Assembly (NCBI GenBank): GCA_030065015.1
Contig: JASJDU010000007.1
Location: 1 to 33,298, forward strand
Direction of reading: 5' to 3'
Origin: Candidatus Caenarcanales bacterium
GTDB lineage: Bacteria > Cyanobacteriota > Vampirovibrionia > Caenarcaniphilales > Caenarcanaceae
Length of the DNA stretch: 33,298 nucleotides
This document shows positions 6,582-15,125 of this stretch, piece after piece (positions within the stretch are counted from its first letter, which is position 1; each line of letters begins with the position of its first letter). The notes below the pieces were generated by a model. That model saw only the letters and a list, made by a program, of their open reading frames with translations, was not told where the DNA came from and did no database searches. A program made the translations under genes and the position numbers.

Positions 6582-8612
6582 TTGAATAAACAAACTTGTA
6601 TAAAAAAAGTAGTTTTAGTAGGGAATCCTAATGTTGGTAAATCCTCTTTATTTCAACAACTAAGCGGATCATACGTTGAAATAAGCAATTATCCAGGAAC
6701 GACAGTAGATATCTTAAAAACAAATATTAATGAATCCACCGAACTCATAGACACACCTGGAGTTTATAGCATTTCTTGTCTCAATGATGAGGAAAGAATT
6801 ACACAAGAGTCTATAAAAAGAATTTCTGAAAATGATTTAGTAATAAACGTAGTCAATGCAACCACTCTCGAGAAAGATCTTTTTTTAACTCTTCATTTAA
6901 TTGATTTAAAGATCCCTTTCATTTTGGTAATCAATCAAATTGATCAAATCGAAAGAAAAGAAATAAAAATTTACTATTCAAAGCTAAGTTCAATGCTCGG
7001 AGTTCCAGTATTTCCGATTTCCGCATTAAAAGTTGAAGGTTTGGAAACTCTCAAAAAGTTCATTCGTGAAGAAAAAAAGGTACAAATTGGAAATATTTCC
7101 ATTGAACTAGAGGGACTTCTTTCCGAGTTTCTCAAAAAAAATGACGAATTACAAACACAGTTTGACACCTTAATGTGGCTTGAAGAAGACAGTCAGGTTA
7201 TCGCAAAAACACAAACTAAACCTCAAAAAGGAAGCCGAAAACAAATTTATTCAAAAAGAAGGGAAAGAGTTAATCGGTTAATTCAATCTGTTATTCATAC
7301 AAGAAAAACAGACAATTCTTTAACTAAAGTATTAAATCAATTTCTGATTCATCCATTTTTTGGAACAATTACTGGGTGCTTCATCGGCATTTTTTTTCTT
7401 TATCAGGTCTTGGGAGTTTGGGTCGCAGGAGATCTAGTCAACTTACTAGAAAAAGGCTTTTTTGAAAGATACTGGAACCCCAATGTCAAATATGCAGTTG
7501 CTCATGTTTTTCCTTCTGAAATTAAAAACAATGATAAAACACAGTTATTTGACAAAGGGCTGTTATTTCAAGAGAAAAAGAAGACATTGACAATCTCTGA
7601 GAGCACAGAGTTTATATTCAGTCCAGCAGACTTAATCGATTCTTCGGCAAAATCAACTTCCCTAGAGCAAAATATATTGTCATCCTTTGGGACCATATTG
7701 GCAGGGAAGTATGGACTTTTCACTTTAGCTGTAACTTACCTATTCGGACTTTTACTACCATTAATCTGGTTTTTTTACCTCAGCTGGTCAATGCTAGAAG
7801 ACTCCGGATACTTACCTCGCCTAGCCGTTTTAGCAGATGGTTTCTTACGGCACATTGGTCTAAATGGAAGAGGGGTTATCCCCTTAGTTCTGGGGCTAGG
7901 CTGTGTCACAATGGCAGTCGTCACAACCAGACTTATGAGCAATCGTCGCGAGCAGCTGATTATGATGATCTTATTGGGCATTGCAGTCCCTTGCTCTGCA
8001 CAATTGGGTATCATTCAAAGTTTATTAGCAAAGATTGGAGGATTCGACGGTTGGTTGGTTTGGGCAGGTGTCATTTTAAGCGTTTTAACCATATGTGGAT
8101 TTTTAGCTAGCAAACTTTTACCCGGCACTCCAACTCCTCTATTATTAGAATTGCCGCCTTTAAGAGTACCCTACTGGAAAAATGTTCTGACAAAAACGAA
8201 TCAAAAAAGTTGGTTTTTCTTTCAAGAAGCAGGGTTAGCTTTCATTTGGGCCTCTTTAGCAATTTCAGTACTACAAGTAACAGGAGGATTGAATCTCGTT
8301 ATCAATAGCTTAAAGCCCTTAGTTTCCGGTATTTTACATCTACCGAAAGAAGTTGCTCTTTCATTTTTACTCGGAATGGTACGTAGGGACTTTGGCGCCT
8401 TTGGCCTATTGAATCTAGAATTAAGCAAAATTCAAGTTGTAACGGCTTGTGTAACCTTAACCCTGTTTGTTCCTTGTATTGCAACTCTTGCAGTAATGAT
8501 TAAAGAGCGTAATTGGAAAACCGCACTTGGGATATGGAGTTTTGCCTGGTTTATAGGCTTTGGGGTCGGAGGATGCTTAACCAGAGTTTTAGAGGCTATA
8601 GAATTCAATTAA
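6582..8612 (+). CDS. feoB: FeoB-type ferrous iron transporter (variant core motifs)
   Basis: FeoB is a polytopic membrane protein with a cytosolic G domain that imports Fe(II). G1 is GNPNVGKSS (14-22), G2 NYPGTT (37-42), G3 DTPG (57-60), G4 NQID (118-121) and G5 SAL near 147. Membrane segments begin near 258-280 and continue from about 378 to the end, with paired Gate (nucleoside-recognition-like) halves: EDSGYLPR (406-413), GLGCVTMA (438-445), PCSAQLG (470-476), MVRRDFGAFG (599-608) and FVPCIATLAV (629-638). The usual GCNVPA and SCSARLP motifs are replaced by GCVTMA and PCSAQLG, and the usual K/R-E-x-V-x-G loop by RRDFGAFG, which marks a distinct subclass that might differ in metal choice. 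The only suitable start is TTG at 6582. It is the last gene of the feo operon and converges on the peroxiredoxin pair. Confidence 0.9.
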   Translation: MNKQTCIKKVVLVGNPNVGKSSLFQQLSGSYVEISNYPGTTVDILKTNINESTELIDTPGVYSISCLNDEERITQESIKRISENDLVINVVNATTLEKDLFLTLHLIDLKIPFILVINQIDQIERKEIKIYYSKLSSMLGVPVFPISALKVEGLETLKKFIREEKKVQIGNISIELEGLLSEFLKKNDELQTQFDTLMWLEEDSQVIAKTQTKPQKGSRKQIYSKRRERVNRLIQSVIHTRKTDNSLTKVLNQFLIHPFFGTITGCFIGIFFLYQVLGVWVAGDLVNLLEKGFFERYWNPNVKYAVAHVFPSEIKNNDKTQLFDKGLLFQEKKKTLTISESTEFIFSPADLIDSSAKSTSLEQNILSSFGTILAGKYGLFTLAVTYLFGLLLPLIWFFYLSWSMLEDSGYLPRLAVLADGFLRHIGLNGRGVIPLVLGLGCVTMAVVTTRLMSNRREQLIMMILLGIAVPCSAQLGIIQSLLAKIGGFDGWLVWAGVILSVLTICGFLASKLLPGTPTPLLLELPPLRVPYWKNVLTKTNQKSWFFFQEAGLAFIWASLAISVLQVTGGLNLVINSLKPLVSGILHLPKEVALSFLLGMVRRDFGAFGLLNLELSKIQVVTACVTLTLFVPCIATLAVMIKERNWKTALGIWSFAWFIGFGVGGCLTRVLEAIEFN

Positions 8613-8633
8613 TATTTTATTTTTTTCAAAATT

Positions 8634-8894
8634 TCAAAAGAATAACCTATTGTTCAATTCAACAGATTTCACTCCATCTTTTTCATAAGCTTTTTGAACA
8701 AGCTCAACATTGCCCTTCAATATTGCTCGAAAAAGTGTTGGAATCGAATCCAAGACTTTTGAATTCCCCCCTAATCCTATATAAGGTATTTGACTTGTTT
8801 GATCATTTCTTCCTGTATTATTTTGCTTTGGACTATTGAGAGCCTTCCTACTCACGTTAGATGTGAAGGCAGTACTATTTAAAACCACTTTCAT
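8634..8894 (-). CDS. Small unknown protein translationally coupled to peroxiredoxin
   Basis: An 86-residue frame whose ATG overlaps the TAA of the upstream peroxiredoxin by one base (TAATG), a typical coupling arrangement, and this is the main argument that it is real. The first half is Asn/Ser-rich and polar. The second half contains LFRAILKGNVELVQKAYEKD, which looks like a single ankyrin-type helix pair (A-x-x-G-x-x-x-L-V). There is no signal peptide or membrane segment. Function is unknown; by context it could assist or report on the lipoprotein peroxiredoxin. Confidence 0.6.
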   Translation of the reverse strand: MKVVLNSTAFTSNVSRKALNSPKQNNTGRNDQTSQIPYIGLGGNSKVLDSIPTLFRAILKGNVELVQKAYEKDGVKSVELNNRLFF

Positions 8895-9655
8895 TAATTT
8901 AATCCCTTAAGTATATTTATTACGTCTTTAGGTTCTGCACGTTTTGTATAATCCGGCTCAACAAAAGCAAAACGAATTATTTGTTCCTGATCAATTACAT
9001 AGGTTGCGGGAATGGGTAATTTATTATCTCGCCCTGCATTTGACTCTTTTAAATTAATACCAAAATCTTTGTAGTGTCCATTAACATCATTCGGGACCTC
9101 AAAAGCAATACCAAAATACTCAGCAACTTTACTAGCCTTGTCACTTAAAACTTTAAACTGCAAATTCATTTTTTCAATTGTTTCCCTAGATTTATCTGGT
9201 TTTTCAGGAGAAATTGCCACTAATTCCGCTCCAAGATCGTGAATTTGTGGCAATGCTTCTTTGAGTGCAGCCAACTCGATACTACAATAAGGGCACCAAC
9301 CGCCACGATAGAAACTCACAACAACTGGCCCCTTTTTCAATAGTTTTTTGAGACTCACTTCTTCACTGGTAGAATCAAGAAGTGTAAAGGAGGGAGCTTT
9401 ATCACCCACTTTTAAAGCTTTATCAACTATTCCTGTTTTTCTAAGGTCATTAATTGCATCTTCAAAAGTTTTTCTAATTTCTACGGATATATTCTTTGTA
9501 CTCTCTTCCCTTTTTTGTTGAAGACTAAATTCTAGTGTTTGTGTTTTTTCTACTTCTCTTTCATTTCTAGTTTCTTTTAAATCCTCTTTTTGCAAAGAAC
9601 AAGATAGAAACAAAGGCAAAACGAGAAATAATGAAGAAATTTTCAACGAATTCAT
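8894..9655 (-). CDS. Lipoprotein peroxiredoxin (AhpC/TSA, thioredoxin fold)
   Basis: The 253-residue protein starts with a lipoprotein signal: hydrophobic SLFLVLPLFLSC with lipobox Cys19. A charged, probably helical spacer (about 20-85) is followed by an AhpC/TSA-type domain starting at KVGDKAPSFTLLD. The active-site loop is FYRGGWCPYCS with C121 and C124, a CXXC arrangement of the AhpC/TSA branch often called peroxiredoxin-like. YVIDQEQIIRFAF near 210-222 is the usual cis-Pro/strand region. It probably reduces peroxides, or acts as a thiol-disulfide enzyme, at the outer face of a membrane. The neighbouring ferrous iron operon makes a role against Fenton chemistry plausible, but this is inference. 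It is coupled to the 86-residue downstream gene. Confidence 0.88.
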   Translation of the reverse strand: MNSLKISSLFLVLPLFLSCSLQKEDLKETRNEREVEKTQTLEFSLQQKREESTKNISVEIRKTFEDAINDLRKTGIVDKALKVGDKAPSFTLLDSTSEEVSLKKLLKKGPVVVSFYRGGWCPYCSIELAALKEALPQIHDLGAELVAISPEKPDKSRETIEKMNLQFKVLSDKASKVAEYFGIAFEVPNDVNGHYKDFGINLKESNAGRDNKLPIPATYVIDQEQIIRFAFVEPDYTKRAEPKDVINILKGLN

Positions 9656-9863
9656 TTTCGAAAGATTTATTGAGCACAGTTTTTATTTTAAGCCAATTGA
9701 AAAATTTCTTTCCGTTAAATAAATTTTGAGAATACTTACGAAAGCTGATAAATTAATGGCGTAATTTATTCCCGGCTCTTTCTTAAACGAAAGAAATGTT
9801 GAACTTAATTAATAAAAGGGATTTAAGATGTAAAGCCGTTTATATCGACAAGGTTATCTAGCT

Positions 9864-9869
9864 TATAAT
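9864..9869 (+). promoter_or_regulatory. Putative -10 element of the aminotransferase gene
   Basis: A perfect TATAAT 25 bases before the start codon, followed by an AAGGAAG ribosome site near 9881-9887. No good -35 is visible at standard spacing. The remaining 9656-9863 shows no gene. Confidence 0.35.
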
Positions 9870-9894
9870 AAAGAAAGCTTAAGGAAGACATATA

Positions 9895-11175
9895 ATGCAG
9901 TTACAAGAAGATTACATCTCAAAAGCAAAAAATATTTTTCCTCCCACTTCTTTTTTTCTTGAACCAATGGTGGTTGAGAGAGGAGAAGGGTCTTATATCT
10001 TTGATATTCAAGGTAAACGTTATATTGACTTTTCTACTGGTATTGCTGTTGCTCCAGTTGGGCACTGTCATCCGAGAGTAGTTGAAGCAATTACTGAACA
10101 AGCCCAAAAATTGATTTGCCCAAGCAATTTTGTCCTACAAAAAACCAAAATTGATTTGGTGGAAAAAGTGATTGATATTTTGCCAAATACTCTCGACTCT
10201 GTTTTTCTTTGCAATTCTGGAACAGAATCAATCGAAGGCGCTATTAAACTCGCAAGAAAAGTAAGGCCTGGAAGACCTAATTTTATAGCTTTCAATAACG
10301 GTTTTCATGGAAGAACAATGGGTGCTCTTTCCATAACAGGTTCTAAATCTTCTTACAGAGCGGATTACTTCCCTCTACTTCCTCAAACATATTTTGTTGA
10401 TTATCCCCATAAGATAAACACAGAGCAGGTTCTAGAACAAATTGAAAGACTTTTTGAAACAACTTGTCCTCCAACTTCGGTTGCAGCAATATTTGCTGAA
10501 AGTATTTTGGGTGAAGGAGGTTATGTAATTCCTCCAGAAGACTTTTTACCCAGGTTGAGACAATTATGCGATAGGTGGGAAATACTACTTGTATTGGATG
10601 AAATCCAGTCCGGCTTCGGGCGTACGGGAAAGTGGTTTGCTTGCGAGCACTCAGAGACTATACCAGACATAATAACTTTTGCAAAAGGTATAGCTTCTGG
10701 ATTACCTTTGGGTGGATTTGCGGCAAATAAGAAATTAATGACTAAGCTAAATGCAGGTTCCCATGGCAGCACCTTTGGAGGAAGCCCAATACCATGTGCA
10801 GCAGCTTTGGCAACAATAAAAGTTATTGAACAAGAAGCTTTAATAGAGCGAGTACACTTTAAAGGAAAGAAAATTCTAGAACGTTTACAAAATAAGTTTG
10901 GTGAATATATTGATGTTCGAGGTAAAGGCTTTATGATTGCTTTAGAGCCAAAAACAAAAGAGCTAGATGTAAAAACCATTTTAAGCAGAGCATACAATAA
11001 AGGTGTAATCGCATTAACTTGCGGCAACCAGAATAATGTTATTCGAATAATCCCACCATTAAATTCTCCTGATGATGTACTAGAAGAAGGAATAAGTATT
11101 TTTGAGCAAATTTTAGATTATGAAGTATTGATTACCTCGAAAGGAGATAGATACAGAAATAAGCAAACTGTATAG
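9895..11175 (+). CDS. Class III PLP aminotransferase (4-aminobutyrate/acetylornithine type)
   Basis: The 426-residue protein is a fold-type I, class III aminotransferase. Visible motifs: STGIAVAPVGHCHP (47-60), the phosphate-binding NSGTES (107-112), the aromatic NNGFHGRTMG (134-143), E202 and GEGGY in AESILGEGGY, the PLP pyridine-binding D235 in VLDEIQSGFGRTG, Schiff-base lysine K264 in FAKGIASGLPLGG, and GSTFGGSP. The PP-x-x-F-L-x-x-LR-x-L-C-D segment resembles GABA aminotransferases (GabT) more than ArgD, but substrate cannot be settled from motifs. ATG with AAGGAAG upstream. No arginine or GABA gene is adjacent, and it stands alone between convergent neighbours. Confidence 0.9.
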   Translation: MQLQEDYISKAKNIFPPTSFFLEPMVVERGEGSYIFDIQGKRYIDFSTGIAVAPVGHCHPRVVEAITEQAQKLICPSNFVLQKTKIDLVEKVIDILPNTLDSVFLCNSGTESIEGAIKLARKVRPGRPNFIAFNNGFHGRTMGALSITGSKSSYRADYFPLLPQTYFVDYPHKINTEQVLEQIERLFETTCPPTSVAAIFAESILGEGGYVIPPEDFLPRLRQLCDRWEILLVLDEIQSGFGRTGKWFACEHSETIPDIITFAKGIASGLPLGGFAANKKLMTKLNAGSHGSTFGGSPIPCAAALATIKVIEQEALIERVHFKGKKILERLQNKFGEYIDVRGKGFMIALEPKTKELDVKTILSRAYNKGVIALTCGNQNNVIRIIPPLNSPDDVLEEGISIFEQILDYEVLITSKGDRYRNKQTV

Positions 11176-11266
11176 TTTAGATGTATTTAATAAAGAAGAG
11201 CCAAACTCTATAAGTATTAGAATTAGACTCTTTCAATAATAGTGATAAATCCTGAGAGTTTATGGA

Positions 11267-11608
11267 TTAATAATTGTCTCTTCGACGATCATTGCGACCT
11301 CCTCCGTAGCCTCCACCGAAGCCACCTCGGCCTCCACCTCTATTGTTGCCTCCGGGTCTTGACTCTCGCTCACGTGCTTCTGAAACTTTTATCGGCCTTC
11401 CTTTTAAATCGGTCCCATCTAACTTTTTGCATTCATCTACCAACGCTTCGGTTGATAGTTCAATAAAAGCAAAGCCTTTACTTTTACCAGTATTAAAATC
11501 TCTGATAACTTTAACACTTACTATTTCTCCAACAGGAGAGAAAATCTCTTTTAACTCAATTTCAGTAACAGAATAATCAAGATTTCCAACAAAAATTTTC
11601 TTTGACAT
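11267..11608 (-). CDS. RRM RNA-binding protein with Gly/Arg-rich tail
   Basis: A 113-residue protein with one RNA recognition motif: RNP2 KIFVGNL (4-10) and RNP1 KSKGFAFIE (42-50), followed by an RGG-like tail from about 84 (GGGRGGFGGGYGGGR). This architecture is that of cyanobacterial Rbp proteins, which bind RNA and are often cold-induced. A longer frame begins at 11644, but the ATG at 11608 has a GGAAGGGGA ribosome site directly upstream and begins at the conserved MSKKIFVGNL, so I chose it. The 11645-11885 leader/intergenic stretch is very AT-rich, has a doubled CCTATAAAA (11701-11719), and contains no gene. Targets are unknown. Confidence 0.93.
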   Translation of the reverse strand: MSKKIFVGNLDYSVTEIELKEIFSPVGEIVSVKVIRDFNTGKSKGFAFIELSTEALVDECKKLDGTDLKGRPIKVSEARERESRPGGNNRGGGRGGFGGGYGGGRNDRRRDNY

Positions 11609-11885
11609 TAGGTTCCCCTTCCTTGCTAAAAGAGGACGTAACATTAAAGATATTAGGACCCTTAAGCATAGAAATTAATTTAGTGACTATTCAATTCTAA
11701 CCTATAAAAACCTATAAAACATTGAAAAATGTCATTCAACATTTATACGTTTTAGTAAATTTTAGTAAAAACACAATATTTACGGGAAGTCACTAAATCA
11801 AGCAAAGATATCATTGCTTCATGCAAACTTGTATCCAATAATAACATTTATTCAAAAAGCAGACTTTAATTATTGTGAAGAAATT

Positions 11886-13136
11886 TTACTCTGTTACAGT
11901 ATCCAAATTAAAAGCATCATGAATTGTTTGTACAGCTAATTCACCATCCTTCTCATCAACAATGCAACTAATCCTAATCTCACTTGTTGAAATCATATGA
12001 ATATTAATTTTTTTATCCGCTAAAGCTTTAAACATTTTCGCAGCAACTCCTGGCTGATCGATCATACCCGCCCCTACCGCTGAGACTTTAACAATGGACT
12101 TATCCAGAATTGTTGATTGAGCATTTATTTCTTTGGCTATTTTTTCGAGTTCTGTTTGCGCTTTATCCGCGTCATCCAAATCAACAGTAAAGTCAAGTTC
12201 CGCTATTCCGTCTTGACTTGCACATTGAATAATAATATCTATTGATATACCTTTTGAAGCTAGTTGACCAAATATTTTGTAAGCAATACCGGGCTCATCA
12301 GGGACACCGAGGATTGATAATCTTGCATGTTTTTTATCCAAAGCAACGCCTCTAACAGATTTTTGTCCTTCAATCATCGTTTCATTCCTCCCATCAATAT
12401 TTTTAACGACAAGTGTACCTTCATTTTCTGGTTTCCAACTGCTTCTTACACGCATAGGCATATTATAATTACGAGCAATTTCAACAGATCTAGGATGAAG
12501 AACTCTTGCTCCGAGACTAGCCAACTCTAACATTTCATCGTAAGTTATTAGCTTTAAACTACCGGTATTTTTCACGATTCTGGGATCTGTCGTATGCACT
12601 GCATCAACATCAGTGTAGATATCACATCTTTCAGCCCCCAGTGCAACTGCCAACGCAACCGCAGAAGTGTCAGAACCACTTCTACCGAGAGTTGTAACCT
12701 CTTTATTTTCGGCATAGCCTTGGAAACCAGCAACGACAGGAATTTTACCTTTACTTAAAATTGAAGAGATATAAGAAGTGTCAACGTTCTCTATTTTTGC
12801 TTTTCTATGTACCCCGCTGGTTTTTATTCCAGCCTGCCAACCAAGCATAGAATGCCCGTCCAAACCAACACTTGACAAAGCCATTGAAAGGAGCGATGTA
12901 CTAACCTGTTCCCCTGAACTTAGGAGCATATCATATTCACGAGGTACCGGACTTTGAGTGATCTGAGACATTAACTCACAAAGCTCATCAGTAGTATGAC
13001 CCATTGCAGAAACGACCACCACTAATTCGCAGGCTTCTCTTTGTATAGTCTTTTTACAAATATCTGCAACAGCTTTTATTCTTTCCGGAGAACCAACTGA
13101 AGTACCACCAAATTTTTGAACTATAATTTTCTTCAT
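11886..13136 (-). CDS. lysC: Aspartokinase
   Basis: Aspartokinase phosphorylates L-aspartate in the first step of lysine, threonine, methionine and diaminopimelate synthesis. The 416-residue protein has the N-terminal KFGGTSVGSPERI (8-20), SSGEQVS near 73-79, GFQGY with TTLGRSGSDTSA (137-159), and YTDVDAVHTTDPRIV. Two C-terminal ACT domains follow at about 270-345 and 350-416 (GVPDEPGIA; GAGMIDQPGVAAKMF), the usual feedback-inhibition module. This two-ACT form differs from the roughly 600-residue four-ACT enzymes of many photosynthetic cyanobacteria. It is divergent from rsmG with only about 31 bp between starts, so the two promoters must overlap or lie inside the neighbouring gene. Confidence 0.96.
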   Translation of the reverse strand: MKKIIVQKFGGTSVGSPERIKAVADICKKTIQREACELVVVVSAMGHTTDELCELMSQITQSPVPREYDMLLSSGEQVSTSLLSMALSSVGLDGHSMLGWQAGIKTSGVHRKAKIENVDTSYISSILSKGKIPVVAGFQGYAENKEVTTLGRSGSDTSAVALAVALGAERCDIYTDVDAVHTTDPRIVKNTGSLKLITYDEMLELASLGARVLHPRSVEIARNYNMPMRVRSSWKPENEGTLVVKNIDGRNETMIEGQKSVRGVALDKKHARLSILGVPDEPGIAYKIFGQLASKGISIDIIIQCASQDGIAELDFTVDLDDADKAQTELEKIAKEINAQSTILDKSIVKVSAVGAGMIDQPGVAAKMFKALADKKINIHMISTSEIRISCIVDEKDGELAVQTIHDAFNLDTVTE

Positions 13137-13167
13137 ATCGCATTCATTGTACTCAAAGGAAAGTTTA

Positions 13168-13860
13168 TTGACATCTATAGGTAACTCAAGCTTAAACCAA
13201 TTGCCTAAAGTACATAGCTGGAACGAAGCTAAAACGGTTCTCTGCGACTATTTATCAATCAATTTAAATGATTGGCAACACGAAAAGTTAAGTAATTTTC
13301 ATGCACTTCTTCAGGAAACAAATAAAGTAATTAACCTAACGAGACTTGACTCACTTTCCGACTTCCTAACTTTTCACCTCGTAGATACTGCTCTATTGAT
13401 ACCTTCCATAAGAGAGCTTAGCTTCCGAAACAATAAAAAATTACAATATTTAGACTTAGGGTCCGGCTGCGGTGTACCAGGGATAATTTTGCACATATTA
13501 TTAAAAGAAGAGGAATCAAAATTCAGCGATATAAAAACAACTTTAGTTGATTCCATAAGCAAAAGGACACGTTTTTTAACTAAAGTTGTGCAAGAACTTG
13601 AATTAACAAAATCAATTTCTGTTATTACCGCTAGAGCAGAGTCCTTAACAGATCAGCATAAAAATTTCGACTTAGTAACAGCTAGAGCATTTGCAAAGCC
13701 TCAGATTACTTTAAATACAGTAAGGCCATTTTTGAGTAAAAGAGGCTTCTTTTTAGCTCAAACGACAGAGAAGATATCTCACCTGGCAAAAGTAAATAAC
13801 TTTTATGCATACTCACTTGCCGAGAAGCAAAGGTTAATATCTACAGTTATGGATTATTAG
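13168..13860 (+). CDS. rsmG: 16S rRNA m7G527 methyltransferase RsmG (GidB)
   Basis: RsmG methylates N7 of G527 in 16S rRNA using SAM; its loss confers low-level streptomycin resistance in other bacteria. Visible features are NKVINLTRL and FHLVDTALL before the SAM-binding YLDLGSGCGVPGI, then VDSISKRTRFL and VTARAFAKP. The frame can start at TTG 13147, but TTG 13168 has AAAGGA (13155-13160) seven bases upstream and gives the more usual length (about 230 residues), so I chose it. The stop overlaps the stop of the convergent membrane-protein gene by four bases. An exact start is uncertain because no ATG is available. Confidence 0.9.
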   Translation: MTSIGNSSLNQLPKVHSWNEAKTVLCDYLSINLNDWQHEKLSNFHALLQETNKVINLTRLDSLSDFLTFHLVDTALLIPSIRELSFRNNKKLQYLDLGSGCGVPGIILHILLKEEESKFSDIKTTLVDSISKRTRFLTKVVQELELTKSISVITARAESLTDQHKNFDLVTARAFAKPQITLNTVRPFLSKRGFFLAQTTEKISHLAKVNNFYAYSLAEKQRLISTVMDY

Positions 13861-15047
13861 ACTATAGATAAAGAAGGAATGGTTATTACAGGCTGGTATT
13901 GTTTTATTAATTTACTCTGGCTGTCTTGATTTTCCCAAAGGTGTTTTAAAGAATAAACCAATTTGAGCATAGTCACACCACCCAAGCCAAAGATTAAGTA
14001 GTCAGTTGCATACTTCAAGAGAATCTTCACGCCTGCAATCCTTGCCAAATAAGCAATATGATGTTCTCCGTACTTATATTTTCTCAAAACACCTTTTTGA
14101 AAAAACTCTCTTGAATTTCTTAAGTTTTCTACTAAAGGCAATTTACAAATTGATCTAAAAATGGGATTATTTGTTGGTTTAGAGCCATTTTTACCACTCG
14201 AAGGCAAGCCTCCTTCAACGCCATCTCTAACTAACCTTGAAAGAAAAGATCCCGTTAAAGCCACAACAAACATAAGAGCATTTTCACTTCTTTTGAGGGC
14301 TTTAGAAAGCCATTTGAAAGAAAAATTACTCACCTCACCTAGATCGTTCAATCTCTGAAGTTCTTTGACGGGAGAATTTTTCAGAATTTCAGCATCGTAC
14401 TTTCGATAAATCACCTGAGTAATTATTGGACCAATGGCTATAAATAACGCTTTAAAAATTGATAAATCGGGATGAACAGCATAAGCACGAATAAGTGAAA
14501 GTAAAATAATTAACGAGACAAAGACTAGCCTTCCGAATCCTTCCGTAAGGCTATAAACATTTTTAAAGGTTTTTGCACAAAACCTCTGCCACTGAGAAAA
14601 GCGAGGTGATTCAGCTTTATCTAATACATATTTATCGTAATAATTTCTCCAATAATTATTTGAACCCTTCGGCCCAAGACTTATAGACTTTTTGAGAACA
14701 AGCTCAAAGTTTTCTAATTCTTTATTAAGTTTGTCTTTTGTCAATTTAAAGTGATGCTTAATCCTCTCTCGAATATGATTATTGAAATGTTTCATATGCA
14801 AGATGCCAATTCTATGCAAAAACCAGTAAGTAATTACATAGGAGGTTGCACTAAAAAGAACATCTACAGCAAAACCTCTTGGGCTTTTCAACCATGGCTC
14901 AAAACTAAGATAGCTATCTTCCTCCCTATCTTTTTCGCTTTTTTCTGGGTTAGACCGACTTCTGTTCTGTGGAAAAGTTATTAGCTTTGAAATATAAGAT
15001 GACTGTTTAAGGAAACTAGAAGGTATAGAAATAGTACCGCCTGCCAT
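13857..15047 (-). CDS. Unknown multi-pass membrane protein, paralogue A
   Basis: A 396-residue protein that I do not recognise. After a Ser-rich, polar N-terminus and a charged stretch comes FEPW (49-52). Hydrophobic segments lie at about 61-84, 172-190, 198-214, 257-272 and 349-366. It is clearly homologous to the adjacent gene at 15126-16469. Shared signatures include TYWF-x2-RIGIL-x-MK-x-FN-x-HI (73-92), HPDLS (192-196), SRLVRD-x2-EGG-x-P (270-282), FQKG (316-319) and LLKY-x-TD (343-350). No lipobox, ATP-binding or catalytic signature is visible. The upstream SD is poor. The gene sits 78 bases after its paralogue and is probably in the same transcript. Function is unknown. Confidence 0.85.
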   Translation of the reverse strand: MAGGTISIPSSFLKQSSYISKLITFPQNRSRSNPEKSEKDREEDSYLSFEPWLKSPRGFAVDVLFSATSYVITYWFLHRIGILHMKHFNNHIRERIKHHFKLTKDKLNKELENFELVLKKSISLGPKGSNNYWRNYYDKYVLDKAESPRFSQWQRFCAKTFKNVYSLTEGFGRLVFVSLIILLSLIRAYAVHPDLSIFKALFIAIGPIITQVIYRKYDAEILKNSPVKELQRLNDLGEVSNFSFKWLSKALKRSENALMFVVALTGSFLSRLVRDGVEGGLPSSGKNGSKPTNNPIFRSICKLPLVENLRNSREFFQKGVLRKYKYGEHHIAYLARIAGVKILLKYATDYLIFGLGGVTMLKLVYSLKHLWENQDSQSKLIKQYQPVITIPSLSIV

Positions 15048-15125
15048 TTATATGGTTTTACTTTTCCAAAGAATTGTCTTACATTTTCCTGCATTATCTC
15101 ACAATCGAGCCTGCCGTAATACAGA

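Noticed and set aside
8513-8839. 108-codon plus-strand frame at the end of feoB
   Set aside because: Its first part overlaps the conserved feoB C-terminus and the rest is antisense to the coupled 86-residue gene.
10521-11027. 168-codon minus-strand frame inside the aminotransferase gene
   Set aside because: Antisense to conserved aminotransferase motifs; no independent support.
11609-11644. N-terminal extension of the RRM protein
   Set aside because: The ATG at 11608 has a strong GGAAGGGGA site and begins at the conserved MSKKIFVGNL; the extension covers that ribosome site.
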